64,000 nucleotides of DNA. It comes from Ideonella margarita. GTDB lineage: Bacteria; Pseudomonadota; Gammaproteobacteria; Burkholderiales; Burkholderiaceae_C. The notes below the pieces were generated by a model, which saw nothing but the letters and a program-made list of their open reading frames with translations, ran no database searches and was not told the origin of the DNA. The stretch's first letter is position 1. The number at the start of each line of letters is the position of its first letter. The position numbers were made by a program, and so were the translations under genes. This document shows positions 50,790 through 59,549 of the stretch, in pieces. The DNA lies in NCBI RefSeq assembly GCF_038066635.1, contig NZ_JBBUTI010000002.1, positions 1-64,000 on the forward strand. Reading direction: 5' to 3'.

Positions 50790-51347
50790 TTATTCCACGT
50801 TGATGATGTCGCGGTGCATCGGCGCCAGCTGGGCCAGCAGGCGGTTCTGCACGGCAAACGGAATCGCCTGATCGTCCATCGCCTGCTGCAGCACCTGCAC
50901 CAGCACGTTGAAGTCGGTACGGCTGATGTCCATCGAGCTGTGAATCTTCCGGTTGTTGGCCTTGCGCTCACACGGCCCGCCGCTGACCTGGCAGAACTGC
51001 AAGGCGAGCTGCTTGCGCGTCTCCGCGTGGTCAATCTTGGCGAAAAAGGGGTTCATGCGCTGGTCCGCCAGCAAGCCCTTCATGAATCTGTCCACGAGAG
51101 TGTTCAGCCCCTGCTCACCGCCCAGTGCCCGGTACAGGCTGTCGTTGGCCGGACGGGCCGGCACATAGGTGTCGGTCAGATCAGGCAGTTTGACCTCCTG
51201 GGCACGCGCCGAGGGCCAGGCCATCAGCGCCAGCAGGCCGGCGCACAGCAGCCAGCTCAACACACGGACGGGCAGGCCCCGGCGCAGGCCAGATGCCAGC
51301 GTCGAACGACTTGGTCGGAAGTTCAGGGCAACAACAGACAGATTCAT
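50790..51347 (-). CDS. Exported group I truncated haemoglobin
   Basis: A 185-residue protein. Residues about 60-180 match truncated haemoglobins: SLYRALGGEQGLNTLVDRFMKGLLADQRMNPFF, with the proximal-His region in KIHSSMDISRTDFNVLV. An N-terminal hydrophobic segment (VRVLSWLLCAGLLALMAWPSARA) is an export signal or membrane anchor, unusual for a cytoplasmic family. GGPCERK and the preceding FCQVSGG add a Cys pair. It may bind O2, NO or sulfide at the periplasmic face. It follows the DUF3034 gene by 46 bases. Confidence 0.75.
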   Translation of the reverse strand: MNLSVVALNFRPSRSTLASGLRRGLPVRVLSWLLCAGLLALMAWPSARAQEVKLPDLTDTYVPARPANDSLYRALGGEQGLNTLVDRFMKGLLADQRMNPFFAKIDHAETRKQLALQFCQVSGGPCERKANNRKIHSSMDISRTDFNVLVQVLQQAMDDQAIPFAVQNRLLAQLAPMHRDIINVE

Positions 51348-51393
51348 GGGGTGACTCCGCAAAACCGGGCCGCAATGAGCAACGGCAGATGGA

Positions 51394-52317
51394 TCAGGGG
51401 GTGAGCTGTGCCGAGAGGTACAGGCCGCGCTGACGGCGGGGGGTCACGGCAGCCACGACGCGCCCCAGGTCGACCCAGGCCGCCGTGAACGACATCTGCT
51501 TGCTCGGTGCCCAGGCCACGAAGACATCCTTCCAGTCGTCGGCCTTCAGGCCACCACCCAGCAAGGACGGGTTCAGGTTGTCCGGGTTGAAGCGGTATTC
51601 CAGGCCCACGGCCACGTTCTTCTGCAGCAGCCAGGCCACTGAAATCTCGGGTTGCAGCGAGTAAGACCGGTGGCCGGTGCCGCCAAAGCCGAGCAGGCCG
51701 TTCTGGTTGGCGCGGGTCGCTCGCAGCGTGGCGTTCAGCAGCAGGCCCTGCCCGAGCAGCAGCTTGGTGGCGCTGACGTACACCTCGGTGTCGCTGCGGT
51801 CGGCGCCGAGCGCATCCAGGGTCAGCGCCAGGCCACCGGCGTGCAGTTGCTTGTGCTGCACACCCACGGCCACCTGGGGCATCAGGTTGTCGCTGTCGAG
51901 CACGGCCTCACCCGCCACACGCACCTTCACGCCCAGCACATCGAGCTTGAGGTGCAGGCCGGGCAAGCCCAGCGCCGTGCCGGTGGCGCCGGTATCAAAG
52001 TCCTGACGGGCGAGCGAGAGCTCGACGCGGTCGCTCCAGCTGGCGGCCACACCGGCGGCCTGCAAGGTGTAGTCGCCCGTGGCCAGGCGGCTGTAATGGC
52101 CGCTGGCGCCCCATTCACCCGGGCCGGCGTAGGTGCCGGTCAAGGCCCACGGGGTGAGGCCGCCGCCGGCTGCGCCGTCGACCGACGCCACGCCACCCGT
52201 CAACAGCAGCTTGCCGTGACGATCATCGACCGCCGACGTCTGCGCCAGCGCACTGGAAACGGCCACGAGGCCGCCACAGGCCAGGGCCAGCCATGCATTG
52301 AGTTTGAGTGCGCGCAT
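51394..52317 (-). CDS. DUF3034 family exported beta-rich protein
   Basis: A 307-residue protein with a signal peptide (LNAWLALACGGLVAVSSALAQ) and a beta-strand-rich body (HGKLLLTGGVASVDGAAGGGLTPWALTGTYAGP... ETEVYVSATKLLLGQGLLLNATLRATRANQNG). DUF3034 proteins look like outer-membrane beta-barrels of unknown cargo. The ATG at 52317 starts the signal. Co-directional with the haemoglobin gene, it may form a two-gene unit with it. Confidence 0.75.
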   Translation of the reverse strand: MRALKLNAWLALACGGLVAVSSALAQTSAVDDRHGKLLLTGGVASVDGAAGGGLTPWALTGTYAGPGEWGASGHYSRLATGDYTLQAAGVAASWSDRVELSLARQDFDTGATGTALGLPGLHLKLDVLGVKVRVAGEAVLDSDNLMPQVAVGVQHKQLHAGGLALTLDALGADRSDTEVYVSATKLLLGQGLLLNATLRATRANQNGLLGFGGTGHRSYSLQPEISVAWLLQKNVAVGLEYRFNPDNLNPSLLGGGLKADDWKDVFVAWAPSKQMSFTAAWVDLGRVVAAVTPRRQRGLYLSAQLTP

Positions 52318-52472
52318 CGGACGTAACGCTCCATGGTTCTTGGCGTATCGCAGTTCGAACTGAACATGACACATCCCGCCGATTTTTGGGGTGACGCTGT
52401 CAGGCCGAAGCCCGGAACAAAGCGGTCAACCCCTCGCAATTCATGTCAATGCCGCGGTGCGACACTGGTGCG

Positions 52473-53189
52473 ATGACACACGACGGCAATCAACGAGGCG
52501 GCGGCTGCGCCGTGGTGATCGGCGCGCAGGGCGGCATCGGCGCCGCCTTGATGGCTGCACTGCAGGCCCGCCCCGATCAGTTCAGCCAGGTGCTGGGTTT
52601 TGGCCGCCACACTGAGCCAGCGCTCAACCTGCTCGACGAAGCCAGCATCGCGCAGTGCGCAGCCCAGGTCGCGGGCACCGGCCTGCCGCTGCGCCTGGTG
52701 ATCGACGCCACCGGGTTTCTGCACGGCCAGGGCTTCGAGCCTGAAAAGACCATGCGGCAGATTGACCCGGCCCACATGGCGCATGCCTTTGCCATCAACG
52801 CCATCGGCCCGGCCCTGTTGATGAAGCACTTCCTGCCGCTGATGCCGCGCCAGGGCGCCGCCTGCTTCGCCACGCTGAGCGCCAAGGTCGGCAGCATCGG
52901 CGACAACCGGCTGGGCGGCTGGTACAGCTACCGCGCAGCCAAGGCGGCGCTCAACCAGCTGGTGCGCACCGCATCCGTTGAATTGCAGCGCCGCGCACCG
53001 CAGGCGGTGTGTGTGGCGCTGCACCCGGGCACGGTCGATACCGGCCTGTCGCAGCCCTTCGGCAAGCAAGGCCTGAAGCTGCACACGCCAGAAGAATGCG
53101 CCGCCAACCTGCTGGCGGTGATCGACGGGTTCACGCCCGAAGCCACCGGCCGGTTCTGGTCGTGGGACGGCGCCGAGCTGCCCTGGTGA
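52473..53189 (+). CDS. Short-chain dehydrogenase/reductase
   Basis: A 238-residue SDR. CAVVIGAQGGIGAALMAAL is the Rossmann motif, and YSYRAAKAALN has the YxxxK catalytic pair with an upstream Ser in TLSAKVGS. The C-terminal part (TPEATGRFWSWDGAELPW) is like the family member CsgA/YbbO type that ends in a short tail. Substrate unknown. The ATG at 52473 is used; an ATG at 52443 would add ten residues. It precedes the LysR gene by 21 bases. Confidence 0.8.
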   Translation: MTHDGNQRGGGCAVVIGAQGGIGAALMAALQARPDQFSQVLGFGRHTEPALNLLDEASIAQCAAQVAGTGLPLRLVIDATGFLHGQGFEPEKTMRQIDPAHMAHAFAINAIGPALLMKHFLPLMPRQGAACFATLSAKVGSIGDNRLGGWYSYRAAKAALNQLVRTASVELQRRAPQAVCVALHPGTVDTGLSQPFGKQGLKLHTPEECAANLLAVIDGFTPEATGRFWSWDGAELPW

Positions 53190-53210
53190 GCGACCTATGA
53201 TGCCGCCACC

Positions 53211-54128
53211 ATGAACCTCAAGCAGCTGGAATACTTTGTCAGCGTGGCCGAGCTCGGCAGCTTCAGCAAGGCGGCTGAAGCGCTCGACATTGCCCAGCCG
53301 GCGTTGAGCCGCCAGGTGCGCGCGCTGGAGACAGACCTGCATGAAACCCTGCTCAGCCGCAACGGCCGCGGGGTGACCTTGACCGAAGCGGGCCGGCGCT
53401 TGTTCGAGCACAGCGTGGGCATCCTGCAGCAGGTGGCGCAGGCCCGTGAAGACATGGGCACCAGCCGCGACGAGCCGGTCGGCCAGATCACCATCGGTCT
53501 GCCGCCCAGCATGGGCCGGCAGCTGACCTTGCCGCTGATCGACGCCTTCCAGCGCCAGCTGCCCAAGGCGCGGCTGGCGATCGTGGAAGGCATGTCGGCC
53601 CACATCGCCGAATGGATCGCCTCCGGGCGGGTCGACATCGGCCTGCTCTACAACCCGGACGCCCAGCCCGCACTGGACATCGCGCCGCTGCTCGACGAGC
53701 GGCTGTGCCTGGTGGAGCGGCAAGCCAACGGGCCGCGCACGCCCGTGCCGGTGCGTGAGCTGAAGCAATACCCGCTGGTGCTGCCGGAGCGCCAGCACGT
53801 CATCCGGCGCCTGCTGGACGCCCAGGCCACGCTGGCCGGCTTGCAGCTCGACATCGCCTGGGAAGTTTCCAGCATCGCCGCCATCATTGACCTGGTGTGC
53901 GCGGGCTATGGCCGCGGCGTGCTCACGGCCAGCGCGGTGCGGGCTTCGGGCCGGGCAGACGAGCTGGCGGTACGCACCCTGGTGGAGCCCAGCCTGATCA
54001 GCGTGCTGTGCGTGGCCGTGGCCGCCCACAAACGCCCCACACCCTTGATGCGCCAGGCCCGGCGCCTGCTGGAAGAGCTGGTGCGCGCCCTGCCCCAGGG
54101 CGCCGCAGCCCACTCGCAACCCGGATAA
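53211..54128 (+). CDS. LysR-family regulator, candidate controller of the pmd operon
   Basis: A 305-residue LysR protein: HTH at residues 1-60 (MNLKQLEYFVSVAELGSFSKAAEALDIAQPALSRQVRALE), effector domain thereafter. It is in the same direction as the protocatechuate operon and separated from it only by the glutathione peroxidase gene. LysR regulators commonly drive such operons (PmdR in Comamonas), so a role there is plausible; control of the adjacent SDR is the alternative. No ligand can be read from the sequence. Confidence 0.65.
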   Translation: MNLKQLEYFVSVAELGSFSKAAEALDIAQPALSRQVRALETDLHETLLSRNGRGVTLTEAGRRLFEHSVGILQQVAQAREDMGTSRDEPVGQITIGLPPSMGRQLTLPLIDAFQRQLPKARLAIVEGMSAHIAEWIASGRVDIGLLYNPDAQPALDIAPLLDERLCLVERQANGPRTPVPVRELKQYPLVLPERQHVIRRLLDAQATLAGLQLDIAWEVSSIAAIIDLVCAGYGRGVLTASAVRASGRADELAVRTLVEPSLISVLCVAVAAHKRPTPLMRQARRLLEELVRALPQGAAAHSQPG

Positions 54129-54178
54129 GGCTTCCGGGCTAAGATGAACTCCTCAGTTCAATTTCAGGACGCCACAGT

Positions 54179-54787
54179 ATGAACCGCATGATTCAAGCCA
54201 CCGTGCTCACTCCGCTGTTGGCGTGGGTGCTTTCCAGCGCCGCCCTGGCCCAAGCCACGCCGGCCGCCCCGCCCAAGCCCGCCACCCCCGCCGCCGCTGG
54301 CAGCTGCCCGGCCGTGCTGCAGCACAGCTTCAAGCGCCTGCAGGACGAAGCGCCCCAGAACATGTGCCAGTACGCCGGCAAGGTGGTGCTGGTGGTGAAC
54401 ACGGCCAGCTACTGCGGCTTCACCAAGCAGTACGAAGGGCTGGAGGCGCTGTATGCCAAGTACAGCAGCCAGGGTCTGGTGGTGCTGGGCTTTCCGTCGA
54501 ACGACTTTGGCGGCCAGGAGCCCGGCAAGGACAAGGACATTGCCGAGTTCTGCTTCAACACCTACGGCGTGAAGTTCCCGATGCTGAGCAAGTCCAGCGT
54601 CAAGGGCTCGGCGGCTAACCCGATGTTCAAGCAGCTGGCCACGATGACCGGCGACACCCCGAGCTGGAACTTCCACAAGTACCTGATCGACCGCAGCGGC
54701 AACAAGGCCACCGCCTTCGGCAGCATGACCGAACCCGGCAGCAAGACCATGGTCAGCGCCATCGAAAAGGCCTTGGCCGAGCGCTGA
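54179..54787 (+). CDS. Periplasmic glutathione peroxidase-like protein
   Basis: A 202-residue protein with an N-terminal signal peptide (VLTPLLAWVLSSAALAQ) and Pro/Ala linker. The catalytic domain shows NTASYCGFTKQYEGLEAL with the peroxidatic Cys, GFPSNDFGGQEPG with the Gln, and WNFHKYLIDRSG with the Trp, the standard tetrad motifs. It reduces hydroperoxides, probably with thioredoxin-like donors. It has its own hairpin terminator. Confidence 0.88.
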   Translation: MNRMIQATVLTPLLAWVLSSAALAQATPAAPPKPATPAAAGSCPAVLQHSFKRLQDEAPQNMCQYAGKVVLVVNTASYCGFTKQYEGLEALYAKYSSQGLVVLGFPSNDFGGQEPGKDKDIAEFCFNTYGVKFPMLSKSSVKGSAANPMFKQLATMTGDTPSWNFHKYLIDRSGNKATAFGSMTEPGSKTMVSAIEKALAER

Positions 54788-54793
54788 ACATCC

Positions 54794-54838
54794 GGCATGG
54801 CCACGGCGGGGCGGGGCGGGAGCCCCGTCAGCCATGCC
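54794..54838 (+). terminator. Long hairpin after the glutathione peroxidase gene
   Basis: GGCATGGC pairs with GCCATGCC (54831-54838), and inside it GGCGGGGC pairs with GCCCCGTC (one G-U), with a small internal bulge. Two stacked eight-base stems follow the stop codon by six bases. The trailing sequence is CACCTTGTT, so the U run is weak. Confidence 0.6.
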
Positions 54839-54925
54839 ACCTTGTTATAGCTGCTAGTTGATTCATGCCCTAGCAGGCATGGGAGCTGCCCTCCAGAATG
54901 CGCTCGTTCCACCCACGAGCCATTC

Positions 54926-55618
54926 ATGACCACTCCTGCGATCCGCGGCATCTCCTCGATGGCCACCCGGCCCCTGCTGGCAGAGCTGACCGCCGCGCAC
55001 ACCGCGGCCACGGGTCAGGCCGTTGCCATCGAATCGGTGGGCGGTGTGGACGCCGCCAAGCGCGTGCAGGCCGGTGAAGCCTTCGACGTGGTGGTGCTCG
55101 CCTCCGACGCCATCGACAAGCTGATCGCCGCCGGCCACCTGGTGGCGGGCAGCAAGACCGACCTGGTGCACTCCGGCGTGGCCATGGCCGTGCCGGCCGG
55201 CGCGCAATTGCCGGATCTGTCGAACGAAGCCGCCGTGCGCGCCGCCGTGCTGGCCGCGCCCAGCCTGAGTTATTCCACCGGCCCCAGCGGCGTGGCCCTG
55301 GCTGCGCTGTTCGAGCGCTGGGGCATTGCGACTGAGATCAAACCGCGGCTGATCACCCCGCCGCCGGGCGTGCCGGTCGGCTCGCTGGTGGCCAGGGGCG
55401 AGGTGGCACTGGGCTTTCAGCAGCTCAGCGAGCTGATCCACGTCGAAGGCATCACCATCGTCGGCCCCTTGCCTGACGACATCCAGATCACCACCACCTT
55501 CAGTGCAGCCATCGGCGTGCAGGCCAGCCAGCCAGACGCTGCCGCCGCCCTGCTCGCCTACCTGCATTCAGACGCCAGCGCGCCCGCCAAACAACGGCAA
55601 GGCATGACGCCGGCCTGA
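54926..55618 (+). CDS. ModA-like substrate-binding-fold protein without signal peptide
   Basis: A 230-residue periplasmic-binding-protein-II-fold protein resembling ModA (VVVLASDAIDKLIAAGHLV, LSYSTGPSGVALAALFERWGI, GEVALGFQQLSELIHVEGI). The N-terminus MTTPAIRGISSMATRPLLAEL begins directly in the first strand, so unlike a transport protein it should stay in the cytoplasm, and no ABC permease or ATPase is nearby. It is the first gene of the protocatechuate operon (57 bases to the next). It could bind a pathway intermediate or do unrecognised chemistry such as a tautomerase step; this is inference. Confidence 0.65.
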   Translation: MTTPAIRGISSMATRPLLAELTAAHTAATGQAVAIESVGGVDAAKRVQAGEAFDVVVLASDAIDKLIAAGHLVAGSKTDLVHSGVAMAVPAGAQLPDLSNEAAVRAAVLAAPSLSYSTGPSGVALAALFERWGIATEIKPRLITPPPGVPVGSLVARGEVALGFQQLSELIHVEGITIVGPLPDDIQITTTFSAAIGVQASQPDAAAALLAYLHSDASAPAKQRQGMTPA

Positions 55619-55675
55619 GCCCATTCAGGCGCGCGCCGCGCCAACCCACACAGACAAGCCCTTGAGGAGACACCC

Positions 55676-56704
55676 ATGATCATCGACGTGCACGGCCACT
55701 ACACCACCGCCCCGGCCGCCCTGGGCGCCTGGCGCGACCTGCAGATCGCCAGCCTGAAAGACCCGTCGAAGGCGCCGAGCGCGTCTTCGCTGAAGATCAG
55801 TGACGACGAACTGCGCGAGACCATCGAGAACAACCAGCTCAGGCTGATGAAGGAACGCGGCAGCGACCTGACCATCTTCAGCCCGCGCGCCAGTTTCATG
55901 GCCCACCACATCGGCGACTTCAACACCTCCGCCACCTGGGCCGCCATCTGCAACGAGCTGTGCTTCCGCGTCAGCGAGCTGTTCCCCGACCACTTCATTC
56001 CGGCCGCGATGCTGCCGCAGTCGCCCGGCGTGGACCCGGCCACCTGCATCCCCGAGCTGGTGAAGTGCGTCGAGCAATACGGCAATGTCGGCATCAACCT
56101 GAACCCGGATCCGTCGGGCGGCCACTGGACCAGCCCGCCGCTGAGCGACCGCCACTGGTACCCCATCTACGAGAAGATGGTCGAGTACGACATCCCGGCG
56201 ATGATCCACGTGAGCACCAGCTGCAACAGCTGCTTCCACACCACCGGCGCCCACTACCTGAACGCCGACACCACGGCCTTCATGCAGTGCCTGACCTCGG
56301 ATCTGTTCAAGGACTTCCCGACGCTGAAGTTCCTGATCCCGCACGGTGGCGGCGCAGTGCCTTACCACTGGGGCCGCTTCCGTGGCCTGGCGCAAGAGCT
56401 CAAGAAGCCGCTGCTGCAGGACCACCTGCTGAACAACATCTTCTTCGACACCTGCGTGTACCACCAGCCGGGCATTGACCTGCTGACCAAGGTGATCCCG
56501 GTGAAGAACATCCTGTTCGCGTCGGAAATGATCGGCGCCGTGCGCGGCATCGACCCCGAGACCGGTCACTACTACGACGACACCCGCCGCTACGTGGCGG
56601 CCACCGCCAACCTGACCGACGAAGAGCGCTTCCAGGTGTTCGAAGGCAATGCCCGCCGCGTCTTTCCGCGTCTGGACGCCGCCCTCAAGGCCAAGGGCCT
56701 CTGA
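55676..56704 (+). CDS. ligJ: 4-Oxalomesaconate hydratase (LigJ/PmdE)
   Basis: A 342-residue amidohydrolase-superfamily enzyme. MIIDVHGHYTTAPAAL brings the HxH metal site (H6, H8); VSTSCNSCFHTTGAHYLNAD and LIPHGGGAVPYHWGRFRG are signatures of 4-oxalomesaconate hydratases. It hydrates 4-oxalomesaconate to 4-carboxy-4-hydroxy-2-oxoadipate (CHA). GAGGAG lies seven bases before the ATG. It lies in the expected order with the aldolase that follows. Confidence 0.9.
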   Translation: MIIDVHGHYTTAPAALGAWRDLQIASLKDPSKAPSASSLKISDDELRETIENNQLRLMKERGSDLTIFSPRASFMAHHIGDFNTSATWAAICNELCFRVSELFPDHFIPAAMLPQSPGVDPATCIPELVKCVEQYGNVGINLNPDPSGGHWTSPPLSDRHWYPIYEKMVEYDIPAMIHVSTSCNSCFHTTGAHYLNADTTAFMQCLTSDLFKDFPTLKFLIPHGGGAVPYHWGRFRGLAQELKKPLLQDHLLNNIFFDTCVYHQPGIDLLTKVIPVKNILFASEMIGAVRGIDPETGHYYDDTRRYVAATANLTDEERFQVFEGNARRVFPRLDAALKAKGL

Positions 56705-56760
56705 GCGCCCGAGCGCCTGACCACCGCCACGTCGTCAACCATTCACCGCACAGCACCACC

Positions 56761-57456
56761 ATGAACCTGCCCATGAACCAGCTCGGCATCGTCAAGCGCA
56801 ACATCACCCGCGCCGATGCCGCCGCCGTTGAAAAGCTCTCGCGCTTCGGCGTGGCCACCATCCACGAGGCCATGGGCCGCGTCGGCCTGATGAAGCCCTA
56901 CATGCGCCCGGTCTACAGCGGCGCCAAGATCTGCGGCACCGCCGTGACCGTGCTGCTGCAACCCGGCGACAACTGGATGATGCACGTGGCCGCCGAGCAG
57001 CTGCAGCCCGGTGACGTGGCCGTGGCCGCCTGCACCACCGACAACGAAGACGGCTTCTTCGGCGACCTGCTGGCCACCAGCTTCCAGGCGCGCGGCGCCA
57101 AGGGCCTGATCATCGACGGCGGCGTGCGCGACGTGGAGGAGCTGGAGCGCATGGGCTTCCCGGTGTTCTCCAAGGCCATCAACGCCAAGGGCACGATCAA
57201 GGCCACGCTGGGCTCGGTGAACGTGCCCGTGGTGTGCGCCGGCGCGGTGGTCAACCCCGGCGACGTGGTGATTGCCGATGTTGACGGCGTGGTGGTGGTG
57301 CCCGCCGCCATCGCCCAGCAAGTGGCCGATGCAGCCGAACACCGCGAGAGCTTTGAAGGCGAGAAGCGCGCCAAGCTGGCGGCCGGCGTGCTGGGCCTCG
57401 ACATGTACAAGATGCGCGAGCCGCTCGAAAAGGCCGGCCTGAAGTACATCGACTGA
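56761..57456 (+). CDS. ligK: 4-Carboxy-4-hydroxy-2-oxoadipate aldolase (LigK/PmdF)
   Basis: A 231-residue class II pyruvate aldolase of the RraA-like fold. The motifs GVATIHEAMGRVGLM, GDLLATSFQARGAKGLIIDGGVRDVEEL and VNPGDVVIADVDGVVVVP are those of HMG/CHA aldolases; the D in GGVRD binds the divalent metal. It splits CHA into pyruvate and oxaloacetate, the end of the pathway. A second Met at residue 5 is an alternative start. Confidence 0.9.
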   Translation: MNLPMNQLGIVKRNITRADAAAVEKLSRFGVATIHEAMGRVGLMKPYMRPVYSGAKICGTAVTVLLQPGDNWMMHVAAEQLQPGDVAVAACTTDNEDGFFGDLLATSFQARGAKGLIIDGGVRDVEELERMGFPVFSKAINAKGTIKATLGSVNVPVVCAGAVVNPGDVVIADVDGVVVVPAAIAQQVADAAEHRESFEGEKRAKLAAGVLGLDMYKMREPLEKAGLKYID

Positions 57457-57581
57457 TCAGCGCACGCCGCGCGAAGCACACACCAGATTCTTCAACCAGA
57501 ACAAGAGGACGCCGACAGCCGACCAGGCTGCCCGAGCGGCCCGCCAACAGGGGCCCTTCCCCGTTTCTTCCAGGAGACTCC

Positions 57582-58568
57582 ATGAACGCTCTCAAGACCC
57601 TGGCCGCCGCTGCGCTGGCCGCCCTCACCGTGCTGACCGGCACCGCCTCGGCGCAAACCGCCGCGACCTGGCCCGACAAGCCCGTGCGCATCATCACCCC
57701 CTTCCCGGCCGGTGCAGGCCCCGAAGCCGTGGTGCGCGTGCTGGCTGAAAAGCTGCAGAAGAAGTGGGGCAAGCCGGTCATCGTCGAGAACAAGCCGGGC
57801 GGCAACGGCTTCATCGCCATCGACGCCTTCAAGCGTGGCGACACCAATGGCTACGACCTGATCCAGCTCGACAACGTCCACCTGGTCGCCTACCCACATC
57901 TGTTCAAGAAGTTGCCCTACGACCCGGTCAAGGATTTCGATCCGATCGCGCCGCTCTTCCGCACCTACTTCTTCGTCGGCGTGGGCTCGGGCAGCAAGTA
58001 CAAGACGGTCGGCGACATCCTCACCGACGCCAAGGCGCACCCCGGCAAGCTGAACTACGGCTCGTGGTCGATCGGCAACCCGGTGCACCTGGGCTCGGCG
58101 CTGCTGGAGTCGATGACCAACACCGAGATGCTGCACATCGCCTACAAGGAAACGTCGATGCTGTACGCCGCCGTGGCCAACGGTGAGCTCGACTTCGCCC
58201 TCGGCAGCCTGGCCACCGCCGGCCCGCTGCAACGCTCGGGCAAGATCAAGTTCATCGCCGTGACCGCACCGAAGCGCCACCCGGCCTTCCCGGATGTGCC
58301 CACCGTCGCCGAATCGGGCGGCCCGGCCGGCTACGAGATGACCGGCTGGACCACCATCGCCGCACCCAAGGGCCTGCCCAAGGACGTGGCCGAGAAGATC
58401 CAGAAGGACATCGACGCCGCGTTGGCTGAGCCGGACATGAAGGACCGTTACGCCACCTTCGGCTACGAAGCCTTCCCGGCCACCCGTGCGCAGTTCACCG
58501 CCTACATCGCTTCCGAATCCGTGAAGTACGCCGACGTCATCAAGCGCGCCAAGGCCTCGCTCGACTGA
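57582..58568 (+). CDS. Bug/TctC-family periplasmic solute-binding protein
   Basis: A 328-residue binding protein with a signal peptide (LKTLAAAALAALTVLTGTASAQ). WPDKPVRIITPFPAGAGPEAVVRVLAEKLQKKWGKPVIVENKPGGNG is the Bug hallmark, with GSWSIGNPVHLGSALL and LDFALGSLAT lining the ligand pocket. The family binds carboxylates and aromatic acids. No TctA/TctB membrane genes are present, so its partner transporter must be elsewhere. Its place in the operon suggests protocatechuate or a related acid as ligand. A GGAG site precedes the ATG. Confidence 0.85.
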   Translation: MNALKTLAAAALAALTVLTGTASAQTAATWPDKPVRIITPFPAGAGPEAVVRVLAEKLQKKWGKPVIVENKPGGNGFIAIDAFKRGDTNGYDLIQLDNVHLVAYPHLFKKLPYDPVKDFDPIAPLFRTYFFVGVGSGSKYKTVGDILTDAKAHPGKLNYGSWSIGNPVHLGSALLESMTNTEMLHIAYKETSMLYAAVANGELDFALGSLATAGPLQRSGKIKFIAVTAPKRHPAFPDVPTVAESGGPAGYEMTGWTTIAAPKGLPKDVAEKIQKDIDAALAEPDMKDRYATFGYEAFPATRAQFTAYIASESVKYADVIKRAKASLD

Positions 58569-58596
58569 CCCCCCACTGCATCCAGGACGCCTCCCC

Positions 58597-59547
58597 ATGA
58601 GCCAAGACAACAACAAGCCCGTCAGCGGCGATTTCACCAAGACTGCCGGCTGGCTGGACTGGTACACCGGCCCGAGCAAGCCGCGCTTCCAGGTGCCCGC
58701 TGGCGCCGTTGATGCGCATTGCCATGTCTTCGGCCCCGGGGCGGCGTTCCCGTATGCACCTGAGCGCAAGTACACGCCGTGTGACGCCTCACGCGAGCAG
58801 CTGTTCGCGCTGCGTGATCACCTTGGCTTCGACCGCAATGTGGTGGTGCAGGCCACCTGCCACGGCGCCGACAACCGCGCCCTGCTCGATGCGCTGGCGA
58901 ACAGCAACGGCCGCGCCCGTGGTGTGGCCACCGTGCGCCGCAGCATCAGCGACACCGAGTTGCAGGCCATGCACGACGCCGGCGTACGTGGCGTGCGCTT
59001 CAACTTCGTCAAGCGCCTGGTTGATTTCACGCCCAAGGACGAGCTGCTGGAAATCGCCAGCCGTATCGCCAAGTGGGGCTGGCACGTGGTCATCTACTTT
59101 GAAGCGGTGGACCTGCCCGAGCTGTGGGACTTCTTCACCGCGCTGCCCACCACGGTGGTGGTCGACCACATGGGCCGTCCCGACACCAGCAAGCCGGTCG
59201 ACGGTCCGGAGTTCGAGCTGTTCCTGAAGTTCATGCGACAGCACCCGAATGTGTGGAGCAAGGTCAGCTGCCCGGAGCGTCTGTCCGTCACGGGCCCGAA
59301 GGCCCTGAACGGTGAGCAGAACGCCTACACCGACGTGAGCCCGTTCGCCCGCCGCGTGGTGGAAGAATTCCCCGACCGCGTGCTGTGGGGCACCGACTGG
59401 CCGCACCCGAACCTGAAGGACCACATGCCCGATGACGGCCTGCTGGTCGACTTCATTCCGCACATCGCCACCACGGCAGAGCGGCAGCAACAGCTGCTGG
59501 TGAGCAACCCACTGCGCCTGTACTGGCCAGAAGAACAGAAAGGCTGA
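58597..59547 (+). CDS. ligI: 2-Pyrone-4,6-dicarboxylate lactonase (LigI/PmdD)
   Basis: A 316-residue amidohydrolase-superfamily enzyme. DAHCHVFGPG gives H41 and H43, VVDHMGRPD H191, and WGTDWPHPN the catalytic D267, in the arrangement of LigI, a metal-independent lactonase. It opens 2-pyrone-4,6-dicarboxylate to 4-oxalomesaconate. Two bases separate it from ligA. Confidence 0.92.
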   Translation: MSQDNNKPVSGDFTKTAGWLDWYTGPSKPRFQVPAGAVDAHCHVFGPGAAFPYAPERKYTPCDASREQLFALRDHLGFDRNVVVQATCHGADNRALLDALANSNGRARGVATVRRSISDTELQAMHDAGVRGVRFNFVKRLVDFTPKDELLEIASRIAKWGWHVVIYFEAVDLPELWDFFTALPTTVVVDHMGRPDTSKPVDGPEFELFLKFMRQHPNVWSKVSCPERLSVTGPKALNGEQNAYTDVSPFARRVVEEFPDRVLWGTDWPHPNLKDHMPDDGLLVDFIPHIATTAERQQQLLVSNPLRLYWPEEQKG

Positions 59548-59549
59548 CC

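Noticed and set aside
54926..55618. Annotation as a molybdate importer binding protein
   Set aside because: No signal peptide and no ModB/ModC neighbours; the operon context is aromatic degradation.
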